NCBI GenBank assembly: GCA_963666475.2
Contig: OY762821.2
Location: forward strand, 1 to 64,000
Source of the DNA: JBFHIZ01 sp963666475
Lineage (GTDB): Bacteria; Bacillota; Clostridia; Lachnospirales; Lachnospiraceae
Length of the DNA stretch: 64,000 nucleotides
Direction: 5' to 3'
Made by a program: the position numbers and the translations under genes. Positions 8,350-15,682 of the stretch are shown here, piece by piece; the first letter of the stretch is position 1, and every line of letters starts with the position of its first letter. A model generated the notes under the pieces. It saw only the letters and a list, made by a program, of their open reading frames with translations, had not been told where the DNA came from and did not search any database.

Positions 8350-9435
8350 ATGGACAAAGAAAAAAAGAGCAATTATAAAAAATGGTTGCTTGTGACGATT
8401 TCAATGATCATGGTTGTATTTGTATTGTTATGCTCGCTCGTGGTTTATGTAGATCCATTTCTGCATTATCATGGACCAGATCGTTTTTCCTATGAATTTT
8501 TACAAACGAATCAGAGATATCTAAACGATGGAATTGTGCGTCATTATACTTATGACACAATTATTACGGGGACATCTATGACAGAAAACTTTAAGACAAG
8601 CGAGTGTGATGAGATTTTTGGTGGAACGTCAGTCAAAGTTCCTTTTTCAGCTGGAAGATATCAGGAAATTGATCGAAATCTAAAAAGAGCATTTCAGTCA
8701 GGTAATACAATTCAAAGGGTCATACGTTGTTTGGATTATCATTTTTTAATTATGGACAAAGATGAAGAACTTCCAAACTATCAATTTCCAACATATTTGA
8801 CAAATGATTTTTTGCTTGATGACATCAAATATGTACTCAACAAAGATGTTTTAATGCAGGTTTATAGTGTTTTGAAATACACAAATAAAGGAGCAAAGAC
8901 GACGACGTTTGATGAATACTCAAATTGGACTGAATTTGTAACTTTTGGGAAGGAAGCTGTGCTATCGACATATTCATTGGAAGGCGAACCTTGTCAACAA
9001 TGGGATTTTGTTTCTTACACAAAAGAGGACGAAAAGACTGTTCTTTTGAATATTAGACAGAATGTCACAGAACTAATTGGCCAGCATCCGGAAGCGGAAT
9101 TTTTACTATTTTTTCCGCCTTACTCCATCGCATACTGGGATCAGTTAAATTTTGAGGGAAAGATTGCATGGAGAATTGAAGCAGAAAAAACGGCAATTGA
9201 AGAACTCTTAAAATATCCAAATATTCGACTATATTCCTTCTGTACGATGTATGATTTGGTATGTGATTTGGATCGCTACTGGGATGTATTTCATTATGAT
9301 GAAGAGATTAGCTCGGAAATATTATCTTGGATGTACCAGGATGAACATCGCTTAACAACGGACAATTATCTTGAGTATCTTAATGATATTACAGAGTTCT
9401 ATTCTTCCTATGACTATTTGGGATTGCACGAATAA
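8350..9435 (+). CDS. Membrane-anchored partner of the MBOAT acyltransferase, function unproven
   Basis: A 361-residue protein with one N-terminal transmembrane helix (about residues 11-33) and a large extracellular domain. The motif ITGTSMTENF resembles the first block of SGNH/DltD/AlgJ-type O-acetylation partners, and a later LFFPPYSIAYW block is common in proteins next to MBOAT genes. The start at 8350 is chosen because GGAGG lies 8 bases upstream; the frame is open back to 8299 without a better signal. The gene ends 11 bases before an MBOAT gene, so the two likely act together to acylate a surface polysaccharide. The fold assignment is by motif only. Confidence 0.7.
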   Translation: MDKEKKSNYKKWLLVTISMIMVVFVLLCSLVVYVDPFLHYHGPDRFSYEFLQTNQRYLNDGIVRHYTYDTIITGTSMTENFKTSECDEIFGGTSVKVPFSAGRYQEIDRNLKRAFQSGNTIQRVIRCLDYHFLIMDKDEELPNYQFPTYLTNDFLLDDIKYVLNKDVLMQVYSVLKYTNKGAKTTTFDEYSNWTEFVTFGKEAVLSTYSLEGEPCQQWDFVSYTKEDEKTVLLNIRQNVTELIGQHPEAEFLLFFPPYSIAYWDQLNFEGKIAWRIEAEKTAIEELLKYPNIRLYSFCTMYDLVCDLDRYWDVFHYDEEISSEILSWMYQDEHRLTTDNYLEYLNDITEFYSSYDYLGLHE

Positions 9436-9446
9436 GGAGATGCGCT

Positions 9447-10910
9447 ATGTTATTTAACTCATATATCTTTATTTTTCTGTTTTTGCCAGTGGTAATTGCA
9501 GGATATGATTTACTCAATCGAATCAAAAAATATACACTTGCAACCGTCTTCTTAACGTTGATGTCTCTTGTGTTCTATGGTTATTTTAATGTGTCTTATC
9601 TGTTTGTAATCTGTGGAAGCATTCTTGGGAATTATGTAATTTCAAGATTGATACAAAATCAGAATTATCAGCAATGGTTGCGAAAAGGATTTTTAATCAT
9701 TGGACTAGTTGCAAATATCTCTTGTATCTTTATATTTAAATATTATGATTTCTTTATATCAAATATGAATGCAGTTTTTCATGCTGGGTTTCAGTTAAAA
9801 CATCTTGTGCTACCATTAGGAATTAGTTTCTTTACTTTTCAGCAAGTCTCTTATCTTGTAGATAGTTACCGGGGAGAAACAAAATCGTATCGATTTGCAG
9901 AATATGCGTTATTTGTTTCTTTCTTCCCACAACTCATTGCTGGTCCGATCGTTTTACATAAAGAGATGATTCCGCAATTTATGGATGATAAGAAACGTTC
10001 GCTGGATTATAAACAACTATCTGAAGGATTATATGTTTTTTCAATTGGTCTATTTAAAAAGGTGATGATTGCAGATACCTTTGGAGGACTTGTAACAGTG
10101 GGTTGGGATAACTTGTCGGGGCTTACAAGCATGGAGGCATTACTGGTATCTCTTGCATATACCTTTCAGTTATATTTTGATTTCAGTGGGTATTGTGATA
10201 TGGCAATTGGACTTGCAAAGATGTTCAATATTGAGTTGACACAGAATTTCAATTCGCCTTATAAGGCAACATCAGTCATTGATTTCTGGAATCGATGGCA
10301 TATGTCTTTGACCAGATTCCTTCGCGTATATGTATATTATCCTTTGGGGGGAAACAAAAAGGGTAAAATTCGAACCTATATCAATATTTTTCTTGTATTT
10401 TGTATCAGTGGATTATGGCATGGTGCCAATTGGACATTTGTACTTTGGGGAGCCATACATGGAATTGCAAATTCGCTTACCAGGCTGAGTAAAACGCTAT
10501 GGGAAAAGATGCATGTTGTGGCGCAATGGTTCATTACATTTTCGTTCGTTAATCTTATGTGGATTGTATTTCGGGCGGATAGTGTTGAACATGCATTCCT
10601 CTTTATGAAGAAACTTACAAATATGAAGTCTTTTGATATTCGTCCTTTTTTTTATCAGATATTCACGTTGCCAGAAGTAATTGTTCTACAAAATGAAATA
10701 TCACCATTCAATGCATTGATGCAAAGAATCGAAGGCCTTCCTATGTGGTTGTTCTTTTTTGCGGCATTTGTAATTGTATTGAATTTTAAGAATACATCGG
10801 AGCAAAAATTTGAACCAACGTTATTTCGTGGGTTGATAACGGTATGTTTCATCACATTATCCGTCATTGCATTAGGAAATGTTTCCACATTTCTTTACTT
10901 TAACTTCTAA
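9447..10910 (+). CDS. MBOAT-family membrane O-acyltransferase
   Basis: A 487-residue polytopic membrane protein of the AlgI/DltB/PatA type, which passes acyl groups across the membrane to extracellular glycans. Family hallmarks are LGISFFTFQQVSYLVD, the FWNRWHMSLTRFLR segment and the catalytic-histidine segment ISGLWHGANWTF. About ten hydrophobic segments are present and the length is normal. AAGGAG lies before the ATG. It is translated just after the anchored partner gene. DltB is less likely because no dltA or dltC is near; acetylation of one of the glycans encoded nearby is the better guess. Confidence 0.92.
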   Translation: MLFNSYIFIFLFLPVVIAGYDLLNRIKKYTLATVFLTLMSLVFYGYFNVSYLFVICGSILGNYVISRLIQNQNYQQWLRKGFLIIGLVANISCIFIFKYYDFFISNMNAVFHAGFQLKHLVLPLGISFFTFQQVSYLVDSYRGETKSYRFAEYALFVSFFPQLIAGPIVLHKEMIPQFMDDKKRSLDYKQLSEGLYVFSIGLFKKVMIADTFGGLVTVGWDNLSGLTSMEALLVSLAYTFQLYFDFSGYCDMAIGLAKMFNIELTQNFNSPYKATSVIDFWNRWHMSLTRFLRVYVYYPLGGNKKGKIRTYINIFLVFCISGLWHGANWTFVLWGAIHGIANSLTRLSKTLWEKMHVVAQWFITFSFVNLMWIVFRADSVEHAFLFMKKLTNMKSFDIRPFFYQIFTLPEVIVLQNEISPFNALMQRIEGLPMWLFFFAAFVIVLNFKNTSEQKFEPTLFRGLITVCFITLSVIALGNVSTFLYFNF

Positions 10911-10952
10911 AAACCAGGGGTAAATTTATCTACCCCTGGTTTTTAGAAGTTA
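10901..10952. terminator. Bidirectional terminator overlapping two stop codons
   Basis: A perfect 22-bp inverted repeat (10901-10922 and 10931-10952) with an 8-base loop. The left arm contains the MBOAT stop codon and the right arm the stop codon of the convergent gene. T/A runs lie inside both arms, so it can end transcription from both sides. Confidence 0.88.
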
Positions 10953-13366
10953 TTTCGATATATTTCTAAGATTGAACCTCCGAGTATTCGTGAATACTTT
11001 TTCCGTCCATATTCGGTCAGATGTGTAGCATCGCTTAGGTACTTTAACCCATTTTTCTGCGTAATTCCCATTGAATAAAAGGTATCAACATAGTATACAT
11101 TCATTTCTGACGCAACTTCCATAGCTGCATTTACATAGTCCAAACCAGTACCTCCGCCATAATCTTGGTCGTAACTATCTGCGATGACTTTGCCGTAGGA
11201 ATAGACCTGACAATATGTCGGGGAAATGATAATGATTTCAATTTCTGGATATGTTTCCTGTAGAAGATGAATACTATATCTTAGAGCCCCTTTATAGGAG
11301 CTTTTATCAAATGGATCGTCGGTCTCAATTGGAACAGCAGAAAAATAGTCATTTAAGCCGTAAGAGAAAATAATATACTCAATATCATCGATAGAAAAGG
11401 TATCCATTACGGTAGAAGCAGCATATTCATCAGAAAGATTAAAATCACGATATTTTGTAAGTGCTTCTATCATAGAAGTTAAACTGGGGCGTTCCTCAGA
11501 TTGGGAGGCTGATGCTTTTGACCCCATAACGGCACAGTTGTAGATTTCCGTTTTTTCGTACAGAAACTTTTCTGTCAGTTGTTCAATCCCAGTTTCACCA
11601 CGTTCTAAATCCCAAATGCTATCTCCAAAGCATACGATTTGAACAGGACCTTTTGAATTTACGATTTCAAGTCGCACGAGATGTCTTGTAAGGAAGAAAC
11701 CACCAGTGAACAGGAGTAGAACTCCTAATACAATGGAAAAAATATGGAAAAACTTCTTATGTTTTTTTGTAAGGGTCTTTTTTTCATGAAACTTAATTTT
11801 AAGTATCTTTGGAACGAAATAATGATTCTTCAAGTAGAGTATGCGAAGAGAAATTCGGTAATATCCGAGTGCGGCATAGGGAAATAAGATGATATAGTAG
11901 GTGAAGAAATAGCGGGAGTTTGCTTCCCAAATCATCTGAAATAGTACACCACCTAGCACAGCTAAAATAAACAGACTTTCATAAAGATACATATGCTTCT
12001 TTTTTCGATATTGCGAGATGAAATAGCAAATGGATAGAAAAGATCCAAAGTACACAACCATCTGAGTTGCATGACAGAATTTTATAAAATAGGAATATCC
12101 TGTTCCGAAATATATACTCTGCAAAAATTTGTTATCAGGTCGTGCAAGATTTGTAGAGTAAAGTGCGTTGATACTGCCATCAACGAACTGACTTTGAAAT
12201 TTCACTTTGAAAAAACGAAAGGCATAGTCGGGATTGGCAACAAAAATATGAATCGATTCTCTTAGATCCTGCAGGCTGATTTCATTTGCCAGGTCATGGT
12301 CATAATTTGCTTCGGCATATATTTTTGTATGGTAACCGTTCCACCATCCATAGGAAAATGTACTTTCTTGTAAACCCATTTCAATAAGGGAAGTAATGGC
12401 AACACCTTCGTCCAATTCATTTCCGCTTCTTACTTCGTAATACTTCATAATTGCATTATCTGTCCCAAGTGAAAAAATGAGGATAAGGAGTACCGTAAGG
12501 AGTAGGCGATAGTTCTTTTTTATTAGGACATAAATAATTGAAATTATGACAAATGCAATTAAAAAGACAAAATTACTATTTCTTATGGCCATTCCAAGAC
12601 CAAAAATCAAGAAGGAAAAGATGCTACGGATTATGGAAGGCTGTTTTAAATTCTTAAGGAATAGATAAAGCGCAAACAAAATCAGACCAGTCGCTGGAAC
12701 CTCACCATATACAAAGCAAGCGTAGATATAGAGAGGAAAGCACAGATTCAGCAATATTTGTAGAAAAAAAGTAATTTTTTTGTTTTTGAAGAAAAGATTG
12801 GAGGTTTTGTGTAAAGAATAGAGTGATAAAAAAACGAAGAATATGTTCAGCAGTTGGATGACTCGATAGCTTAAAAAGGAAAGACCTATTAAATTTGTGA
12901 GTCGAATGATCATTTCATAGAAAAATAGAATCCCGACCTGAAATGGATAAGAACCTAGATAGGTCGATCCTCCAGAAAAGGCTTGAAAATTATTGTTTGC
13001 AAATTCAGATGCCATAAAAAATATAGTCGCGTTATCATCACATAAATCAGGACGATTTAAAAACAGCCACAGAAAACTAAAACCAACAGCCCAGATAAGC
13101 GAAAGTATTGTAAAAATCATATAAAATTTATGAGAATGTATTTTGTTTATTTGATTTAATAGACACGTGAAACTAAAAACAGCGAGCAACAGAATTCCGA
13201 GATTGATGATGAGGTTGTCATTGGTTACTGAAATATACCAGTCTTGATTGCTGAACATATTTGCTGAACTAATGAAAGACATAACGAATAAAGTGAAGGA
13301 TACTAATAGAAAACAAAAAAGTAAGAACTTGTATATGAATTTGAGTGCAGTATTTTTTGATTTCAT
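10943..13366 (-). CDS. GT-C-like membrane glycosyltransferase fused to an SGNH hydrolase domain
   Basis: An 807-residue protein. Residues 1-520 contain about eleven transmembrane segments and an early acidic loop (LCDDNATIF, 108-116) like that of GT-C (PMT/ArnT-type) glycosyltransferases. A further helix (about 538-560) leads to an extracellular SGNH/GDSL domain. Its blocks are complete: GDS with S583, G615 in MGSKAS, N672 in YGLNDYF and the D779-x-x-H782 pair in SDATHL. AAGGAG lies 6 bases before the ATG. It plausibly adds a sugar and edits or transfers an ester on the same glycan. The substrate is unknown. Related SGNH domains are encoded at 35105 and 38995. Confidence 0.78.
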   Translation of the reverse strand: MKSKNTALKFIYKFLLFCFLLVSFTLFVMSFISSANMFSNQDWYISVTNDNLIINLGILLLAVFSFTCLLNQINKIHSHKFYMIFTILSLIWAVGFSFLWLFLNRPDLCDDNATIFFMASEFANNNFQAFSGGSTYLGSYPFQVGILFFYEMIIRLTNLIGLSFLSYRVIQLLNIFFVFLSLYSLHKTSNLFFKNKKITFFLQILLNLCFPLYIYACFVYGEVPATGLILFALYLFLKNLKQPSIIRSIFSFLIFGLGMAIRNSNFVFLIAFVIISIIYVLIKKNYRLLLTVLLILIFSLGTDNAIMKYYEVRSGNELDEGVAITSLIEMGLQESTFSYGWWNGYHTKIYAEANYDHDLANEISLQDLRESIHIFVANPDYAFRFFKVKFQSQFVDGSINALYSTNLARPDNKFLQSIYFGTGYSYFIKFCHATQMVVYFGSFLSICYFISQYRKKKHMYLYESLFILAVLGGVLFQMIWEANSRYFFTYYIILFPYAALGYYRISLRILYLKNHYFVPKILKIKFHEKKTLTKKHKKFFHIFSIVLGVLLLFTGGFFLTRHLVRLEIVNSKGPVQIVCFGDSIWDLERGETGIEQLTEKFLYEKTEIYNCAVMGSKASASQSEERPSLTSMIEALTKYRDFNLSDEYAASTVMDTFSIDDIEYIIFSYGLNDYFSAVPIETDDPFDKSSYKGALRYSIHLLQETYPEIEIIIISPTYCQVYSYGKVIADSYDQDYGGGTGLDYVNAAMEVASEMNVYYVDTFYSMGITQKNGLKYLSDATHLTEYGRKKYSRILGGSILEIYRNNF

Positions 13367-13403
13367 TCGTTGCTCCTTGATTAAACAAATAAGTATTTAG
13401 ATT

Positions 13404-13432
13404 ACTATAGCATTTATATGCTTATGCGACAA
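13404..13432 (-). promoter_or_regulatory. Promoter of the GT-C/SGNH fusion gene
   Basis: Minus-strand TTGTCG (13427-13432) and TATAGT (13404-13409), spacer 17, with a TGC extension before the -10. The same hexamers occur before the GNAT gene at 15528. Confidence 0.72.
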
Positions 13433-13443
13433 GCACAAAATCA

Positions 13444-13474
13444 GGGCGCAGAATGAATTCTACGCCCCTTTTTT
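13444..13474. terminator. Hairpin after uxaC, possible terminator
   Basis: GGGCG (13444-13448) pairs with CGCCC (13463-13467), with an inner AGAA/TTCT stem. A T6 run follows on the plus strand, while the minus-strand tail is only TGATTTTG. It lies 45 bases past the uxaC stop and just upstream of the next minus-strand promoter, so it probably separates the two minus-strand units. Confidence 0.55.
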
Positions 13475-13511
13475 AGAGATATTATGAATAAAAAAGGTAT
13501 ATGAAAATAAG

Positions 13512-14918
13512 TTAAAGGCTAAAGTTGAAATAGTTTACTGCATTGTTATAACAAATGTCTTTTATAATGGTTTCAAGCATTTCGAAATCTGCTGGATACT
13601 CTCCATTTTCGACCCAATTTCCCAAGAGATTACAAAGAATTCTACGGAAATATTCATGGCGGGTATATGACAAGAAACTTCTAGAATCCGTAAGCATTCC
13701 AACAAATCCAGATAGATTACCAAGGTTTGCAAGAGATATCATCTGATTTTCCATGCCGACTTTGTGATCGTTGAACCACCATGCACTTCCTTGTTGAATT
13801 TTTGCAGCGACAGAAGAATCTTGAAAACATCCAAGAATGGTACCTATGGATTCATTGTCATTTGGATTTAAACTATATAAGATTGTCTTTGGTAGTCCAG
13901 AGTTCGCTTTTACAGCATTCAAGAAATCGGCCATTTGACTAGATGGTGCATAGTTGTTGATACAATCAAAACCGGTATCAGGTCCTAGACTTTCAAACAT
14001 GTCTGTGTTGTTGTCTCGTTTACATCCGTAATGAAGTTGCATAATCCAATTTCTTTTTTCGTATTCAGAACTTACAAAAAGCATAAAAGCTGTTTTGAAC
14101 TGTAATTCTTCTGTTTTAGAAACTGTTCCGCCTGATTTCTTCTTTTTGAAAATTGCTTCAATTTCTTCACTTGTGGATGCAACATACATTACATATTCTA
14201 AAGCATGATCGGAAACGTTACATCCATTCTGTGCAAAGAAGTCTAAACGATTTACAATGGCTTCTTTTAAAGTCTGGAATGAAGTTATTGTCACACCACT
14301 TACTTCGGATAGATTGCTCATATAATTCATGAAATCAGGTTTTTCGATATTCATGGCTTTGTCAGGTCTCCAAGCGGGAAGGACCTGTACATCGAAGGTT
14401 TCATCTTCTTTAATTTTTTTGTGCCAGGAAAGATCATCAATTGGATCGTCCGTTGTACAGATCAGTGTTACATTCGAGTCTTTGATCAGTTTACGTACAC
14501 TGAAATCAGGGGATGAAATTTTTTCATTACAAAGAGTCCAAACTTCCTCTGCGGTTTTTTCGTTCAAGACACCATGATAATCAAAATAGGTTCCAAGTTC
14601 TAAGTGGCTCCAGTGAAAAAGAGGGTTTCCAATGGCACGTCCCAAGCAACTTGCCCATTTTAAGAATTTTTCTTTGTCTGAAGCATCACCAGTAATATAT
14701 TTCTCGTCGACTCCGCAGGAACGCATGAATCTCCATTTATAGTGATCGCCTCCGAGCCAAATTTGCGTGATGTTTTCAAAATGACGATCTTCTGCAATTT
14801 CTTTTGGGTTAATGTGACAATGGTAGTCAAGAACTGGCATGGTCTTTGCATAATCGTGGTATAGCTTTACAGCGGTTTCTGTCTGTAATAGGAAATTTTC
14901 ATCCATAAAAGATTTCAT
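13512..14918 (-). CDS. uxaC: Glucuronate/galacturonate isomerase
   Basis: A 468-residue UxaC of the amidohydrolase fold. It isomerises D-glucuronate to fructuronate and D-galacturonate to tagaturonate, the entry step to the pathway encoded at 1451-8220. The N-terminal metal-binding HCH (H33, H35) motif in LDYHCHINPKEI is clear, and the length matches the family. GGAGG lies 7 bases before the ATG. It is monocistronic, with its own promoter and an operator matching the one at uxaB, so it is co-regulated with the operon although placed 5.3 kb away on the other strand. Confidence 0.95.
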   Translation of the reverse strand: MKSFMDENFLLQTETAVKLYHDYAKTMPVLDYHCHINPKEIAEDRHFENITQIWLGGDHYKWRFMRSCGVDEKYITGDASDKEKFLKWASCLGRAIGNPLFHWSHLELGTYFDYHGVLNEKTAEEVWTLCNEKISSPDFSVRKLIKDSNVTLICTTDDPIDDLSWHKKIKEDETFDVQVLPAWRPDKAMNIEKPDFMNYMSNLSEVSGVTITSFQTLKEAIVNRLDFFAQNGCNVSDHALEYVMYVASTSEEIEAIFKKKKSGGTVSKTEELQFKTAFMLFVSSEYEKRNWIMQLHYGCKRDNNTDMFESLGPDTGFDCINNYAPSSQMADFLNAVKANSGLPKTILYSLNPNDNESIGTILGCFQDSSVAAKIQQGSAWWFNDHKVGMENQMISLANLGNLSGFVGMLTDSRSFLSYTRHEYFRRILCNLLGNWVENGEYPADFEMLETIIKDICYNNAVNYFNFSL

Positions 14919-14953
14919 TATTGAACCTCCGAATTTTGTTGTTGAAATGGAAA

Positions 14954-14967
14954 TGTAAACGCTTACA
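14954..14967 (-). promoter_or_regulatory. cre-like operator in front of uxaC
   Basis: TGTAAACGCTTACA fits the CcpA cre consensus TGWNANCGNTNWCA at every position. It lies just downstream of the uxaC -10 box, in the transcribed leader, where binding would block early elongation. It shares 12 of 14 bases with the operator at 1314-1327. Confidence 0.72.
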
Positions 14968-14979
14968 TTTATAAATAAG

Positions 14980-15008
14980 ATTATAACCTATATAGGTTAA
15001 GAATTCAA
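14980..15008 (-). promoter_or_regulatory. uxaC promoter with a palindrome in its spacer
   Basis: Minus-strand TTGAAT (15003-15008) and perfect TATAAT (14980-14985), spacer 17. The spacer contains a perfect 16-bp palindrome TAACCTATATAGGTTA (14984-14999), overlapping the -10, which could be a second regulator site. Confidence 0.8.
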
Positions 15009-15051
15009 GAATAATAGTAAGAATAATGGAGAATCGATGGAAAAATCATGA

Positions 15052-15528
15052 TTATATATGAGAAGAAAGGGATATTGTTTTGTTGTATATGAATTTATCA
15101 TTTTCTTTGGTGCATAGATATCCATTGGATTCAAAACATTTAGAGGAAGCAATGTTTTGTGGCTTGACTGCTCCTTCGATTTCTATAGAGGGAAGCGCGA
15201 GATAATCCTTCAGTATATGATCTAGTTCACCGAGCATACGAGTGCCATATCCTTTGCCACGCATGTTTGGTGCAACCTGATAGCTTAGTAAGTACTTGTT
15301 TTCGTATTCTTTATCTAGACGGATACTGCCTACAGAGTCTTGGTCATCCACAAAAATAAAAAACAAACAATTTTCATCTTCCAATTTTTTATGAAACCAT
15401 GACACATGGTCTGCATATGATATTTGTGCATTCGAAAAAGATTGATTTCTGGTTTCTGTATTGTTTGCCCATTCAAATAATTGGTCGATATCACGATCAT
15501 TTGCTAATCTAGCATGGAAATTGTTCAT
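15052..15528 (-). CDS. GNAT N-acetyltransferase, PseH-like candidate
   Basis: A 158-residue GNAT enzyme with the acetyl-CoA pyrophosphate loop APNMRGKGYGTRML. It matches the pattern of GNAT domains found fused or next to PseG (early WANNTETRNQSF, then HVSWFHKKL). Such enzymes acetylate the 4-amino group of the UDP-linked precursor of pseudaminic acid. Start 15528 is chosen because AGGAGG (15535-15540) lies 6 bases before it; an upstream in-frame ATG lacks such a site. It is divergent from the large glycan operon that carries pseF, pseI and pseG. General small-molecule or protein acetylation cannot be excluded. Confidence 0.72.
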   Translation of the reverse strand: MNNFHARLANDRDIDQLFEWANNTETRNQSFSNAQISYADHVSWFHKKLEDENCLFFIFVDDQDSVGSIRLDKEYENKYLLSYQVAPNMRGKGYGTRMLGELDHILKDYLALPSIEIEGAVKPQNIASSKCFESNGYLCTKENDKFIYNKTISLSSHI

Positions 15529-15559
15529 ATCATTCCTCCTGTAAAGAAACATTGCAATC

Positions 15560-15588
15560 ACTATAGCACTCTTCTTTGCTTTCGACAA
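15560..15588 (-). promoter_or_regulatory. Promoter of the GNAT gene
   Basis: Minus-strand TTGTCG (15583-15588) and TATAGT (15560-15565), spacer 17, with a TGC extension before the -10. The hexamers are identical to the promoter at 13404-13432. Confidence 0.72.
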
Positions 15589-15593
15589 GTGAT

Positions 15594-15624
15594 TTGGCGA
15601 ATGGATTCTTTTGTTGGCGAATGG
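15594..15624 (+). repeat. Direct repeat between divergent promoters
   Basis: TTGGCGAATGG occurs at 15594-15604 and 15614-15624, a 20-base period. The second copy includes the -35 box of the rightward promoter and the first lies close to the leftward -35, so it may be a regulator site acting on both. Confidence 0.55.
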
Positions 15625-15642
15625 GTCATTACGTGATAAAAT
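15614..15642 (+). promoter_or_regulatory. Promoter of the first large glycan operon
   Basis: TTGGCG (15614-15619) and TAAAAT (15637-15642), spacer 17. The start site near 15649 makes the ATG at 15653 nearly leaderless and supports the ATG at 15683 as the true start. Confidence 0.62.
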
Positions 15643-15682
15643 ATAAAAAGGTATGCAAATTTATGATAAGGATGATAAATGC

